Positions 8,046 to 19,273 are shown, counted from the stretch's first letter. The stretch is DNA of 64,000 bases from Tessaracoccus caeni (GCF_029211185.1 NZ_JARGDO010000011.1:1-64000), one strand, 5' to 3'. The notes: generated by a model from the sequence alone, not told the origin. Numbers and translations are program-made.

Positions 8046-11000
8046 TCAGCGCTCCCAGCGGATGGTCGCCACCTGGAACGGGCGGAGCGTGATCCCGACC
8101 GTGCCGTCGCTGAGCGCGGTGGTGACAGCGGTGGGCGCGACCTGCTGGCCGGGGGTGCCGGCGACCAGTTCGGTTTCCAGCAGATCCGTCTCGACGGCGG
8201 AGGTGGCCGCGAAACCGGCGGTCAGGGTGGCCGTCGCACGGCGGCCGTACGGCTCGTAGAGGCGCACGATCACGTCTCCGGAGCCGTCCTCGGCCAGCTT
8301 CACGCCCTCGACGGCGACGGGGCCGTCGATATCGATCAGCGGCGCGACCGGGTTGCCGGACACGGTGCGGGGGGACAGGTTGGCCGCGTAGCCATCGGCC
8401 ACCGCCTCCTCGATGCCGGCGCCGGGGTGCACGGTGAAGGAGAAGCTGTGCTCGCCGACATCGGTGCGCGGGTCGGGGTAGCGGGCGCCTTTGAGCAGCG
8501 ACGCGCGGACCAGCGAGTAGGTGCCGCCGGCCTCGCGGGCGTGCCGGGTGACGTCCCAGCCGTAGGTCTGGCTGTTGGCGATCGCGACGCCGAAGCCGGG
8601 CTCGGACACGTGCACCCAGCGGTGCGCATTGACCTCGAACCGGTGTGCATCCCACGAGGTGTTCGTGTGCGTGGGACGCACCAGGTGGCCCATCTCGATC
8701 TCGAAGGCGGCGTGGTCGGTGTGCACGTCGACGGGCCAGGCGAGCTTGAGTAGCGAGTCGCGCTCCTTCCAGTCGACGTCCACGCGCACGTGCAGCCGCG
8801 GGTCGCCCGGAAGCAGGGTGAGCGTCTGGGTGGCCGACGAGTCGCCGAAGGCGCGCCGCACGACGACGCTGACGCCGCCGTCGGCCTCCACCAGTTCGGG
8901 CGCGCCGTCGGTGAGATTGGTGACGGTGTTGAACGCGAACGGGTCGATGTCCCAGGCGTCCCACATGTTCGGGAAGTCGGGGTGCATCTGCAGCAGGTTG
9001 CCGACGACGCCCGTCGGGATGACGTCGCGCCCGGAGGCGAGGTCGACCAGCGAGGTGACAAGGCCCTTTTCGTCGACGCTGAGCCGAACGAGGCCGTTGT
9101 CGACGGCGAGGCCCTCGGCCGTGACGACGGAGCCCGCCGTCTCGGTGACGCCGGCGCCGAGGGCGGCGACGCCGTCGCGAACCAGCGGGGAGGCGTTGAA
9201 GGTGACGGCCTGGTCGCCCGTGCCGACGAGGAGGCGCTGGGCCTCGTCGATCAGCGCGGTCAGCTCGTCGGAGATCCTCGCGAAGCCCTCGCGGACCTCG
9301 TCGTAGACCCAGGCGATGCAGGTGCCGGGCAGGATGTCGTGGAACTGGTACAGGCAGACCTCGCGCCAGATGTCGCCGAACCGCTCGAGCGGGTACTCCA
9401 TGAGGCCGCGGGCCGCGGCGGTCGCGCACCACAGCTCGGCTTCGCGCAGCAGGTGCTCGCTGCGGCGGTTGCCGGCCTTGACGGCCGCGACAGAGGTGAA
9501 CGTGCCGCGGTGGGCCTCGAGGTACAGCTCGCCGACCCAGACGCTGGGCGACTCGTGCTCGGCCTCGGCGCGGGCGAAGAACTCCGCCGGCGGCTCGATG
9601 TGCACGCGGGGCGAGCCCTCGAGATCCTTGGTGCGGGCGGCCTGCATCAGCATCTCGCGGGTGGGACCGCCGCCGCCGTCGCCGTAGCCGAACGGGACTA
9701 GCGAGGTGGCGCTGCGGCCCTTGTCGCGGAAGTTCTTGGCCGCGTGCGAGAGGTTGCCGCCGTTCAGGTCGGAGCCGTAGGTGTCGGCCGGCGGGAAGTG
9801 CGTGAAGATGCGGGTGCCGTCGATGCCCTCCCACCAGAACGAGTGGTGGGGGAACGCGTCGACCTGGTTCCAGGAGATCTTCTGAGTCAGGAACCACTGC
9901 GCGCCGGCCAGCTTGGCGAGCTGCGGGAGCGCGCCGGAGTAGCCGAAGGAGTCGGGCAGCCACACCTCGGGGCAGGTGACGCCGAACTTGTCGCGGTAGT
10001 ACGCGCGGCCGTACAGCAGCTGGCGACACATCGCCTCGCCGCCGGGCAGGTTCGCGTCGGACTCCACCCACATGCCGCCGACGGGGATGACGCCGCCGTC
10101 GGCCACAGCCTTGCGCAGGCGCTCGAACAGCTCCGGGTGATCCTCTTCGAGCCACGCCGCGTGCTGCGCCGCGGGGAAGGCGAACTTGTGCTCCGGATGA
10201 AGCTCCAGCAGGTTCAGCTGGTTGGCGACGGTGCGGGCCACCTTGCGGCGGGTCTCACGCAGGGGCCACAGCCACGCGGAGTCGATGTGGGCGTGCCCGA
10301 CGGCGGTCAGCGTGTGTGCCGAGGCCGCAGCGGGGCGTGCCAGCACGTCGGCCAGCTCGGCGCGGGCGGCGGCCGCCGTCGCGGGGACGTCGAACAGGGC
10401 GATCCGGTCGAGGGCGCGGTCCAGTGCGCGCCGGATCTCCCAGCGTCGCTCGCTGTCCTCGGGGAGCTGATCGGCGAGCTGACGCAGCGTCGTGATGTCG
10501 GCCGAGAGTTCGCGGACCTCCTGATGCACGAGGACGAGGTCGGCGCGCCGGAGCGTGTAGATGGGCGCGGGCCCCGACGTGGGCTTCTCGCCGAGCTCCG
10601 TCTCGATGAAGGCGGGAACGCCCAGCACGACGGGGTTGGCGGCGGCCTCGAGGAAGAACTCGAACCGGCCGTCGGCGTCGGGCTCGACGGGCACCCACTG
10701 GTTCCTGGGGTTGTGGCCCTTGATGATGCTGCCGTCGGCGCGGTAGACGAGGCCCTCGCACTGGAAGCCGGGGGAGTCGTACTCGCCGCCGAGGTCGATC
10801 AGGGCCTCGAGCTGCTGACCGCGATGAGACTCGGGGATGGTTCCGCGGAAGCGCATCCAGGTGGTGCCCCAGGCGGGCCCCCACGGGGCGCCGACCTGGA
10901 ACGGCTCGTAGTCGAGCGCGAGGCCGACCGACGGAGGTACCGGTTCCCCTTGGCCGACGACGCCTGGCACGGCGCCGATGGCGGTGGAGTCGGGGGCATC

Positions 11001-11117
11001 GGTCAGCGGGGCGACAGCGACCTCAAGCTGTGCGACGATGCTCACCTCCGCGGGAACGATTTTTTCCCGAAGGTGGCGGGTAACCCGCCCGTCCAGTATG
11101 GGGGCGTGATCGTGCAT
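8046..11117 (-). CDS. GH38 alpha-mannosidase
   Basis: A 1023-residue GH38 enzyme of normal length. An N-terminal jelly-roll-like region is followed by the catalytic domain, which begins with VGHAHIDSAWLWPLRET (zinc-binding His and Asp) and carries the nucleophile D389 in WLPDSFGYSGALPQ. The C-terminal half is the usual beta-rich domain. There is no signal peptide. GH38 enzymes remove alpha-linked mannose, typically from N-glycans. It is the first gene of the block that continues with the GH5_18-like enzyme 2 bp downstream. A GGAAGG sits about 11 nt before the ATG. No transporter or regulator for the locus is visible within this window. Confidence 0.92.
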   Translation of the reverse strand: MHDHAPILDGRVTRHLREKIVPAEVSIVAQLEVAVAPLTDAPDSTAIGAVPGVVGQGEPVPPSVGLALDYEPFQVGAPWGPAWGTTWMRFRGTIPESHRGQQLEALIDLGGEYDSPGFQCEGLVYRADGSIIKGHNPRNQWVPVEPDADGRFEFFLEAAANPVVLGVPAFIETELGEKPTSGPAPIYTLRRADLVLVHQEVRELSADITTLRQLADQLPEDSERRWEIRRALDRALDRIALFDVPATAAAARAELADVLARPAAASAHTLTAVGHAHIDSAWLWPLRETRRKVARTVANQLNLLELHPEHKFAFPAAQHAAWLEEDHPELFERLRKAVADGGVIPVGGMWVESDANLPGGEAMCRQLLYGRAYYRDKFGVTCPEVWLPDSFGYSGALPQLAKLAGAQWFLTQKISWNQVDAFPHHSFWWEGIDGTRIFTHFPPADTYGSDLNGGNLSHAAKNFRDKGRSATSLVPFGYGDGGGGPTREMLMQAARTKDLEGSPRVHIEPPAEFFARAEAEHESPSVWVGELYLEAHRGTFTSVAAVKAGNRRSEHLLREAELWCATAAARGLMEYPLERFGDIWREVCLYQFHDILPGTCIAWVYDEVREGFARISDELTALIDEAQRLLVGTGDQAVTFNASPLVRDGVAALGAGVTETAGSVVTAEGLAVDNGLVRLSVDEKGLVTSLVDLASGRDVIPTGVVGNLLQMHPDFPNMWDAWDIDPFAFNTVTNLTDGAPELVEADGGVSVVVRRAFGDSSATQTLTLLPGDPRLHVRVDVDWKERDSLLKLAWPVDVHTDHAAFEIEMGHLVRPTHTNTSWDAHRFEVNAHRWVHVSEPGFGVAIANSQTYGWDVTRHAREAGGTYSLVRASLLKGARYPDPRTDVGEHSFSFTVHPGAGIEEAVADGYAANLSPRTVSGNPVAPLIDIDGPVAVEGVKLAEDGSGDVIVRLYEPYGRRATATLTAGFAATSAVETDLLETELVAGTPGQQVAPTAVTTALSDGTVGITLRPFQVATIRWER

Positions 11118-11394
11118 GAATGAACGGGCCTTCCGAACGCTTTATATGTTGTCAGTGACGGTAAAGAGTGCTGAATCAATGCGGCGCTCCGCTGGGGAGC
11201 TGCCACGTGGGATGGGACGGTCCACCGCTGGCTTGTGAGTGTATTGGACACGCTCGCGCAAGATGGTGAGGTGGTGTTTATCTCCCGTGTCGTGGGCTGC
11301 GGTCGCTGCCGTCATCGATCAGTACTTGCTTAACACTAATTCGCTTTAGCAGTGTCCGCAAGACGGTCCCTGTTGGAGGTGGGGGTGGCTCTTT
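11118..11394. other. Intergenic region upstream of the glycosidase block
   Basis: About 280 bp without a believable gene on either strand. It should contain the minus-strand promoter of the GH38-led operon. I see no operator that I can name with confidence. Confidence 0.4.
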
Positions 11395-11557
11395 TCGAGG
11401 CTCCGCTGCGCTCCGCACCTCAAAGAGCGCCTATGGTGCTTCGCGCTGGTCCTGATTGTCGAGGCTCCGCTGCGCTCCGCACCTCAAAGAGCGTGAAGGG
11501 CGCTCCGCACTCGCCTTGATTGTCGAGGCTCCGCTGCGCTCCGCACCTCAAAGAGCG
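11395..11557. repeat. Three copies of a 35-bp palindromic repeat at exact 64-bp spacing
   Basis: Identical 35-bp units occur at 11395-11429, 11459-11493 and 11523-11557, each beginning TCGAGGCTCCGC and ending CTCAAAGAGCG. The 29-bp intervals are also related to each other (18 of 24 aligned bases at their 3' ends), so this is a diverged 64-bp tandem repeat. Each unit can fold through GAGG/CCTC, and copy 1 extends this with CTCTTT/AAAGAG. The array lies just 3' of the minus-strand gene 11572-13296, so it may act as its terminator. Confidence 0.8.
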
Positions 11558-11571
11558 TGGGGGAGGGTGGG

Positions 11572-13296
11572 TCAGGCCTGGGTGGCTCGTTCGCCGAGGC
11601 GCTTGGCGACCTCGGCGAGCTGGACCTCGCTGAACTGGTAGTCCTCGTACACGGTGGCGAGCAGGTAGCTGACGCGGTTGCCCGAGACGGTGATGGCCAA
11701 CTGGTAGTACACGGGCTTGTCGGAGGTCTCGCGTTCGATCGCGAATGAACGAGCCGTCACCTTGACGTCGTTCTTGCCGACCGACTTGGCTCCCTCGTGC
11801 TCCGTGACGGTGGTGCCCAACGCGCGTTCCTGACAATCGGCGAGGTTGTCGCCGAGCTTCTTGGCGAACTTCTTGGCGTCCTTGGTGTTCTCGAAGGTGA
11901 AGCGCATCTCGTCGAGGCCGAAGCCTTCCAGAGCCTTGTCATCCTGGGTCAGCAGCAGGGAGCTCTGCTCGCGCAGCGTGGGACCCGATTCGGTGGCCAG
12001 CGTCATGTCCTCGCAGCCCATGCCGCGGCTGGTCAGCTCGCCTGGCTGCGTCATCTTCCAGCGGCCCACACCGGGACGCAGGCGGGGCAGATCCGACGGG
12101 ACCAGCCAGCCGACCGGGTCGGTCTCGGGTACCACGACGGGAGCCACCTCGGCTTCGCCCGTCGGGCAGGTTCCGCCGAGCGTGCAGACCTTGGTCAGCG
12201 AGGCCCGCAGAGCGGAGGCCAGGACCGCCGGCTCCACCGGCGCGTCCAGCTGGGTCACGTCGAGGATGCCGAGAGCGTTCCCGGTGCGGGTCAGCAGCAC
12301 GGTGTGGAACTGGGTCTCGGCGTCCTCGTAGACGACGGTCAACTGATGAGTCTCGTCCGCGAGGCCGTCGACGACCGAGGACGACACGATCCTCGCGGGT
12401 ACCTCGGAGCACGCGGCCAGCGACGTCAGCCGGCCGGCCAGCACCTCCTTGGCTGCGTTCTCGTCGGCGTAGACGTCGATCTGGTGCAGCGCTGCGAGCT
12501 TGTTGTCCTCCGTGGTGCCGAGCGAGCGCTGCATCGAGACGGTGGCGTTGATCAGATCGGGGTCGGTGCTCAGGCACGCCGCCCGCCCGCGCTTGTCGGC
12601 GGGGTTGGTGGACGTGTCGGTGACGACCCAGGTGGCGGTGCCGCTGATGGCCGCGGCGTCCTTCTCGGTCAGCAGAGCCGTCTCGTTCAGCGCCGGAATG
12701 GTCGGTGAGGGCGACGGCGACGGGTTGGTCTCGACCGGCAGGTTCGAGCGCCGTATGAAGTAGGTGACGGTGGCCACGACGAGCGCGGCGGCGACGATGA
12801 TGGCCGCCCAGGTGACCAGGGCCTTGCGGTGATGCTCCCACCACGAGCCGTCGGCGGGTGGAGCCTCCACGGGCGGGGCCGGCGGTTCTGGGGAGGACGG
12901 CGATGCGGGGGTGGGCCCGGAGACGGGCGACATGGCGGACCGGCGCGGTGCCGCGTCGACGACATCCTCGGCCCCGGGCGGTGTGATCGAACTGAGAGCG
13001 GAACGCCGCGGGGCTGGACCGTCCTCCTCCGAGTAGATGCCGGAGAAGCGCTGCGGCATGGCGGGGGAGGGCACGAAGCTCTCCGGCGCGTGACTCGCGA
13101 TGTCCTCGGGGCGGGCGAACGGGCTGCGCTGTGGTGCCGCCACCTCGTCGGGGAGGTCGTTGATCTCCTCCTCGATCGGCTCGGCGCGTCGAGCCCGTGT
13201 GGGCGCTGGGGTATCGTCCACCTCGGTCGGGTCGACGGTCTCCTCGCCCTCGGAAAACAGACCGCGCCGCGCACGCGGCTTCTGCGAGTCTGTCAT
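11572..13296 (-). CDS. Single-pass membrane protein with duplicated extracellular sensor-like domain
   Basis: A 574-residue protein. Residues 1-155 are a charged, proline-rich cytoplasmic region with repeated PRRSA segments; about 160-182 form one transmembrane helix (LVTWAAIIVAAALVVATVTYF) followed by Arg-Arg; the rest is extracellular. The outside part appears to be two related units of about 170 residues (from LLTEKDAAAISG and from WKMTQPGELTS), each with paired cysteines, loosely resembling PknH-type sensor domains. I cannot assign a function. A clear GGAGGTG lies 4 nt before the ATG. It diverges from the DUF6350 gene. Topology is well supported; the sensor resemblance is weak. Confidence 0.75.
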   Translation of the reverse strand: MTDSQKPRARRGLFSEGEETVDPTEVDDTPAPTRARRAEPIEEEINDLPDEVAAPQRSPFARPEDIASHAPESFVPSPAMPQRFSGIYSEEDGPAPRRSALSSITPPGAEDVVDAAPRRSAMSPVSGPTPASPSSPEPPAPPVEAPPADGSWWEHHRKALVTWAAIIVAAALVVATVTYFIRRSNLPVETNPSPSPSPTIPALNETALLTEKDAAAISGTATWVVTDTSTNPADKRGRAACLSTDPDLINATVSMQRSLGTTEDNKLAALHQIDVYADENAAKEVLAGRLTSLAACSEVPARIVSSSVVDGLADETHQLTVVYEDAETQFHTVLLTRTGNALGILDVTQLDAPVEPAVLASALRASLTKVCTLGGTCPTGEAEVAPVVVPETDPVGWLVPSDLPRLRPGVGRWKMTQPGELTSRGMGCEDMTLATESGPTLREQSSLLLTQDDKALEGFGLDEMRFTFENTKDAKKFAKKLGDNLADCQERALGTTVTEHEGAKSVGKNDVKVTARSFAIERETSDKPVYYQLAITVSGNRVSYLLATVYEDYQFSEVQLAEVAKRLGERATQA

Positions 13297-13399
13297 GGGG
13301 CACCTCCGGAGACTTGGACCAGCCCGCTCGGCGAACGGGCGTGACCCAGATTATCAAGGCCGGAAACCCACCCGTGTGTTCGAAGGAAGGTTGTACGAC

Positions 13400-14677
13400 G
13401 TGGCGGAGCGAAACTCGACCCCCCGCACGGTCACCGTCGACCTCGACGCGGCCCCCCCGCGCCCGCATCGCAGGGTGCCCGGACCCTGGTGGGCCCTCGC
13501 CGGAGGCGGAGCGCTCGTGGTGCTCGTCGCGGGCTGGATCATCGTGGGCGGGGCGATCACGGTGGGATGGCTGGTCACACCCGACGCGACGTTCGCTCCG
13601 GTGCTCAGGCTGGCCACCCAGGGCCTCGCGCTGGCGCACGGGGTGCCGGCGCAGATCGCTCCGATCACGGTCGGCATCGCCCCGCTCGGGCTGACGCTGG
13701 TGCTCATGGCCCTCGCGGTGCCGATCACGTCGCTGGCCGCTCGCCAGGCCGCCAGCGATTCGGGCAAGCCCGACGACACCGGCCGCATCTGGGTCGACGT
13801 CGAACCCTTCGTGCTGCGGGTCGGGCTCACCTTCACCGCCACCTATACCCTCGGCCTGGTGTTGGTCACGACGACCGTCCTGGGCACCGGAACCGGCTGG
13901 AACGCCGTTCTCGGCGGCGTGCTGGTGGGTGGCCTCGCCGGCTTCTGGGGTGCGGCCCGCGGTGTCGGCTACGACCTCACGGCGCGCGTCCCGGCATGGG
14001 CCAGGGCGCTGCCCCGAGCCTTGACGTTGTCGTCGCTCGCTCTGCTCGCCGGCGGAGCGGCGGTGCTCACCTACGCCTTGTGGTCCGGACGCGCGCAGGT
14101 GGAGAGCCTGATGGAATCGCTTGGCGGCGGTGCCGTCGGCGGCGTCCTGCTCTTGCTCCTTCAACTCGCCTACCTCCCCAACGCGGTCCTGTGGGGCATC
14201 TCGTTCGTCCTGGGGTCAGGGGTGCGGCTGGGTGAACTCACCAGCCTCAGCATGCAGGGCAGCGAGGTGGGGTTCCTTCCCGCGCTTCCGATCTTCGGCG
14301 CCGTCCCCGAGCAGATCGGGCAGTGGGCCTACGCCTGGCTCGTCGTCGGCCTGTTCGCCGGGGCCGTCGCCGGCGCGGTGGTCGTTCTGGACCGTCCCCG
14401 GGCCCATCCGTTGGAGACCACCGCGGCCGGAGCGATCGCGGGTCTCGTCGCGGCGGTGCCCGTGGTGCTGGCAGGCCTCGTATCGGGCGGTGCGCTCGGT
14501 ACGGAACGGCTGGCCTGGTTGGGCCCGGACCTCGGCCGGCTCGTCGTTTTCCCGCCGGCCGTGCTGGGCCTGGCCGGCGCGCTCGCCGGCTTGGCGATCG
14601 GCCTCTGGATCCGTCCGCCCGACAAACCGGAAGACAAGGCGCCCGCGCAGGAGGGTGGCTCCGAGGCCGTAAGCTAG
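13400..14677 (+). CDS. DUF6350 integral membrane protein
   Basis: A 425-residue polytopic membrane protein with around ten hydrophobic segments and short cytoplasmic tails, ending in a charged tail (DKPEDKAPAQE). I chose GTG 13400 because GAAGGAAGG lies 9 nt upstream; the frame stays open further 5' but only over the opposite-strand gene. DUF6350 proteins usually sit directly before purN in actinobacteria, as here, where the purN GTG begins 4 bp after this stop. The function is unknown. It shares a roughly 100-bp divergent promoter region with the sensor-like membrane protein. Confidence 0.82.
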   Translation: MAERNSTPRTVTVDLDAAPPRPHRRVPGPWWALAGGGALVVLVAGWIIVGGAITVGWLVTPDATFAPVLRLATQGLALAHGVPAQIAPITVGIAPLGLTLVLMALAVPITSLAARQAASDSGKPDDTGRIWVDVEPFVLRVGLTFTATYTLGLVLVTTTVLGTGTGWNAVLGGVLVGGLAGFWGAARGVGYDLTARVPAWARALPRALTLSSLALLAGGAAVLTYALWSGRAQVESLMESLGGGAVGGVLLLLLQLAYLPNAVLWGISFVLGSGVRLGELTSLSMQGSEVGFLPALPIFGAVPEQIGQWAYAWLVVGLFAGAVAGAVVVLDRPRAHPLETTAAGAIAGLVAAVPVVLAGLVSGGALGTERLAWLGPDLGRLVVFPPAVLGLAGALAGLAIGLWIRPPDKPEDKAPAQEGGSEAVS

Positions 14678-14681
14678 GCGC

Positions 14682-15263
14682 GTGACTTTGCGCGTCGTCG
14701 TCCTCTTGTCCGGAACAGGCACCCTGTGTCAGGCGCTGTTCGACGCGATCGACGCCGGTCAGGTGGATGCCCAGGTGGTGGCCGTCATCGCGGATCAGGG
14801 CGACGCTCAGGGCCTCGAACGGGCCAGGACGCGCGGCATTCCTGCGATCTCTCATCCGTTCGCCAAGGGATCCGACCGGGGCGCATGGGACGCGGAGTTG
14901 CGCGACATCGTCGCCTCGTGTCAGCCGGATCTGGTGGCCAGCGCCGGCTTCATGAAGCTGCTCGGGCCCGCGTTCCTGGAGGCGTTCGGCGGGCGCACCA
15001 TCAACACGCACCCGGCGCTGCTGCCGTCCTTCCCCGGAATGCACGGGCCGCGCGACGCACTGCGGGCCGGCGTCAAGGTCTCCGGGGCCACCGTCTTCCT
15101 CGTCGATGCCGGCGTCGACACCGGTAAGATCCTGCTGCAAGAGGCCGTGAACGTACACGACGACGACACGGTTGACACCCTGCACGAACGCATCAAGGTG
15201 GTCGAACGCCGCCTGCTGGTCAAAGCCGTGGCCGAATGGCCGCCCCCGTCCGCTCACATCTGA
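14682..15263 (+). CDS. purN: Phosphoribosylglycinamide formyltransferase PurN
   Basis: A 193-residue enzyme that transfers the formyl group of 10-formyl-THF to GAR in purine synthesis. Motifs in order: [13 protein letters not shown] (substrate loop), [22 protein letters not shown] (catalytic Asn and His) and GVDTGKIL with the catalytic Asp. The length is standard for the family. It starts with GTG 4 bp after the DUF6350 stop and is followed by purH 8 bp later, so it is part of the purN-purH-folD operon. FolD later in the same operon makes the 10-formyl-THF that PurN and PurH use. Confidence 0.95.
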   Translation: MTLRVVVLLSGTGTLCQALFDAIDAGQVDAQVVAVIADQGDAQGLERARTRGIPAISHPFAKGSDRGAWDAELRDIVASCQPDLVASAGFMKLLGPAFLEAFGGRTINTHPALLPSFPGMHGPRDALRAGVKVSGATVFLVDAGVDTGKILLQEAVNVHDDDTVDTLHERIKVVERRLLVKAVAEWPPPSAHI

Positions 15264-15271
15264 GGAGAAGC

Positions 15272-16831
<1,560 letters not shown>

Positions 16832-16904
16832 ACGGCGCCGTCATCAAACGGCGCTGTCACTGAGCACAGCTTCCATTCCCACAACCCGACCGAGAGGGGC
16901 GCAG

Positions 16905-17765
16905 ATGACCGCGCAGAGACTCGACGGCAAGGCCACCGCCGCCGCGATCAAGCAGGAACTCACTACCCGCGTGGCGGCGCTGCGCGAGCGCGGTGTGGTT
17001 CCGGGTCTGGCGACGGTGCTCGTCGGATCCGATCCGGCCAGCCAGAACTACGTGCGGATGAAGCACCGCGACTGCGAGCAGGTGGGCATCGCCTCGATCC
17101 AGGTGGAGCTGCCCGAGAACGCCACGGCAGAGCAGCTGCAGGAGGCGATCGAGGGCCTGAACAACGATCCCGCCTGCACCGGCTACATCGTCCAGCTGCC
17201 CATCCCTCGCCACCTCGACGAGAACTGGGCGCTGTCCCTGATCGATCCCGACAAGGACGCCGACGGGCTGCACCCCATCAACCTCGGCCGCCTGGTGCTG
17301 AACGAGCCCGCGACGCTGCCCTGCACGCCGCGGGGCATCGTCGAGCTGCTGCGTCGCCACGATGTGGAGCTGCGCGGGGCCGAGGTGTGCGTGGTGGGCC
17401 GCGGCATCACCGTCGGGCGTCCGCTGGGCCTGATCCTCACCCGTCGCAGTGAGAACTCCACCGTGACCTTGTGCCATACCGGTACCCGCGATCTCGCCGA
17501 GCACACTCAGAAAGCGGACATCGTGGTGGCCGCTGCAGGCGTGCCGGGCATGATCACGGCCGACATGATCAAGGACGGAGCTGTGCTCGTCGACGTCGGC
17601 GTCAGCAGGGTGGACGGCAAGACCGTCGGCGACCTGGCCGCTGACGTGTGGGACAAGGCTTCATGGGTGACCCCCAACCCCGGTGGCGTCGGCCCGATGA
17701 CCCGCGCGATGCTGCTCAGCAACGTCGTCGATCGCGCTGAGGCGCTGCATCCGGCAGAGGGCTGA
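16905..17765 (+). CDS. folD: Methylenetetrahydrofolate dehydrogenase / cyclohydrolase FolD
   Basis: A 286-residue enzyme that interconverts methylene-, methenyl- and 10-formyl-THF, supplying the formyl donor for PurN and PurH just upstream. Motifs: [16 protein letters not shown] (with the catalytic Lys), [33 protein letters not shown] and the NADP site [19 protein letters not shown] precedes the ATG by 5 nt. The 73-bp gap from purH carries a short direct repeat (AAACGGCGC then GTCA) but no convincing terminator, so co-transcription is likely. Length is standard. Confidence 0.96.
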   Translation: MTAQRLDGKATAAAIKQELTTRVAALRERGVVPGLATVLVGSDPASQNYVRMKHRDCEQVGIASIQVELPENATAEQLQEAIEGLNNDPACTGYIVQLPIPRHLDENWALSLIDPDKDADGLHPINLGRLVLNEPATLPCTPRGIVELLRRHDVELRGAEVCVVGRGITVGRPLGLILTRRSENSTVTLCHTGTRDLAEHTQKADIVVAAAGVPGMITADMIKDGAVLVDVGVSRVDGKTVGDLAADVWDKASWVTPNPGGVGPMTRAMLLSNVVDRAEALHPAEG

Positions 17766-17772
17766 CCTGCCG

Positions 17773-18066
17773 ATGCCGAACAAGCCCGACAAACCCGTCG
17801 AGTTCTATCCCACCAACCCGTGGCCGGCCGCCGCGTCGTTGGCGTTGATGGCGGCGGGCGTCGGTTTTGCCATCGCCGGGCACTGGAAACGAGCCGCCCT
17901 GCTGTTCGCGACGTCGATGGCTCTCGGCGCCATGCTGAGGCTGGTGCTGTCCCGGGAACAGGCCGGGCTACTGGTGGTTCGGCGTCGCTCGATCGACGTT
18001 CTGGTGATGACGATCCTCGCGGTCGGCATCGCCGCCGTGGCGCTCGTCGTGCCTCCCATGCGCTGA
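17773..18066 (+). CDS. DUF3017 small membrane protein
   Basis: A 97-residue protein with three predicted transmembrane helices (about 17-34, 39-58 and 74-93) separated by short Arg-rich loops. DUF3017 proteins characteristically follow folD in actinobacteria, as here (7 bp after its stop), which supports both the assignment and the start. No function is known. It is the last gene of the operon and is followed by a strong hairpin. Confidence 0.85.
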   Translation: MPNKPDKPVEFYPTNPWPAAASLALMAAGVGFAIAGHWKRAALLFATSMALGAMLRLVLSREQAGLLVVRRRSIDVLVMTILAVGIAAVALVVPPMR

Positions 18067-18072
18067 CTGCGG

Positions 18073-18119
18073 ACAGAGAGAACGGCCCTCCCGCGCACGG
18101 GGAGGGCCGTTCTCTCTGT
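18073..18119. terminator. Strong bidirectional terminator
   Basis: A perfect stem of about 20 bp (18073-18092 with 18100-18119) around a 7-nt loop lies between the stops of the convergent DUF3017 and mdh genes. It is symmetric and ends in U-rich bases on one side and A-rich bases on the other, so it can serve both directions. Confidence 0.9.
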
Positions 18120-18137
18120 GGTGAGCGATTCAGCCGA

Positions 18138-19127
18138 TCAGATCAGGCCGAGCTCCGTGACGGCGTCGCGCTCGTCGACCAGTTCGGCGACGGAGGCGTC
18201 GATCTTGGCGCGGGAGAACTCGTTCAGCTCCAGGCCCTGGACGATGCTGTACTGGCCATCCTTGACGGTGCAGGGGAACGACGAGATCAGGCCCTCGGGC
18301 ACGCCGTAGGAGCCGTCGGACGGCACGGCCATGGAGACCCAGTCGCCCTCGGGGGTGCCGAGCACCCAGTCGCGCATGTGCTCGACGGTGGCGTTGGCGG
18401 CCGAGGCAGCCGACGACAGGCCGCGGGCCTCGATGATCGCCGCGCCGCGCTTGGCGACGGTGGGGATGAAGGTGGACTCGATCCAGTCCTGATCGTTGAC
18501 CAGCTCGGCGGCGTTCTTGTCGCCGACCTTGGCGTTGAACAGGTCGGGGTACTGGGTGGCCGAGTGGTTGCCCCAGATGGTCATGTGCGAGACGTCGGTG
18601 ACGGAGGCGCCGACCTTGCTGGCGAGCTGCGAGAGCGCGCGGTTGTGGTCGAGGCGGGTCAGCGCGTTGAACCGCTCGACGGGGATGTCGGGCGCATTGC
18701 GGCTGGCGATCAGGGCGTTGGTGTTGGCCGGGTTGCCGGTGATCAGCACCTTGACGTCGTCGGCGGCCACCTCGTTCAGGGCGCGGCCCTGAGCGGTGAA
18801 GATGGCGCCGTTGGCGCTCAGCAGATCGCCGCGCTCCATGCCGGCCTTGCGGGGCATGGCGCCGACGAGCATGGCCAGGTTGACGCCGTCGAAGACCTTG
18901 TTGGGGTCGTCGCCGATCTCGATGTTGACGAGGTTGCCGAAGGCGCAGTCGTCGAGCTCCATGACGACGCCCTCGAGCGCCTTCAGGGCCGGGGTGATCT
19001 CAAGCAGACGCAGTTCGATGGGGGTGTCGCCCAGCAGCGAGCCACTCGCGATCCTGAACAACAGGGAGTAGCAGATTTGGCCAGCGGCACCGGTAACGGC
19101 GATCTTTACGGGAGCGGCAGTGCTCAC
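18138..19127 (-). CDS. mdh: Malate dehydrogenase (NAD)
   Basis: A 329-residue enzyme interconverting malate and oxaloacetate. NAD-binding [15 protein letters not shown] is near the N terminus, followed by [24 protein letters not shown] with substrate-binding arginines, [18 protein letters not shown] with the catalytic Asp and [13 protein letters not shown] with the catalytic His. This is the group-1 type related to cytosolic MDH. It starts at GTG 19127 with AGAGGA about 10 nt upstream, and it diverges from purU. In propionate-producing relatives it works in the succinate-propionate route, but the sequence itself shows only the MDH activity. Confidence 0.96.
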   Translation of the reverse strand: MSTAAPVKIAVTGAAGQICYSLLFRIASGSLLGDTPIELRLLEITPALKALEGVVMELDDCAFGNLVNIEIGDDPNKVFDGVNLAMLVGAMPRKAGMERGDLLSANGAIFTAQGRALNEVAADDVKVLITGNPANTNALIASRNAPDIPVERFNALTRLDHNRALSQLASKVGASVTDVSHMTIWGNHSATQYPDLFNAKVGDKNAAELVNDQDWIESTFIPTVAKRGAAIIEARGLSSAASAANATVEHMRDWVLGTPEGDWVSMAVPSDGSYGVPEGLISSFPCTVKDGQYSIVQGLELNEFSRAKIDASVAELVDERDAVTELGLI

Positions 19128-19260
19128 AGTGGTTCAGTCCTCTCGTGGGATTGGTCGACGCGTCCGACTCTACCCCTCGCGGGCCGGCCCGAGTTTCCCG
19201 GGCTCCCTGTACGACGCCTGGCGGGGAGTCGGCGTTGGGCTCGAACCCCTCTGGTGCAGG

Positions 19261-19266
19261 TACAGT
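19261..19266 (+). promoter_or_regulatory. -10 box of purU (leaderless)
   Basis: TACAGT lies exactly 7 nt before the purU ATG at 19274 and there is no Shine-Dalgarno sequence. Transcription would start at or next to the A of the start codon. Confidence 0.65.
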
Positions 19267-19273
19267 TGCGCCC

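Noticed and set aside
6859-10155. A single 1098-codon minus-strand frame spanning GH5 and part of GH38
   Set aside because: The upstream 700 codons are an Arg-rich shadow of the GH38 gene in another frame. The real GH5 gene starts at ATG 8043, 2 bp after the GH38 stop.
11395-11557. CRISPR-like array (35-bp repeats, 29-bp spacers)
   Set aside because: There are only three copies, the so-called spacers are similar to each other, and no cas gene is present. It is a tandem 64-bp repeat.
13100-13399. N-terminal extension of the DUF6350 protein
   Set aside because: It overlaps the divergent membrane-protein gene, has no homology-like features, and a strong ribosome site precedes GTG 13400.
16832-16904. 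Terminator between purH and folD
   Set aside because: The near-repeat of AAACGGCGC is direct, not inverted, apart from a small self-palindrome, and the folD ribosome site follows, so the operon probably continues.
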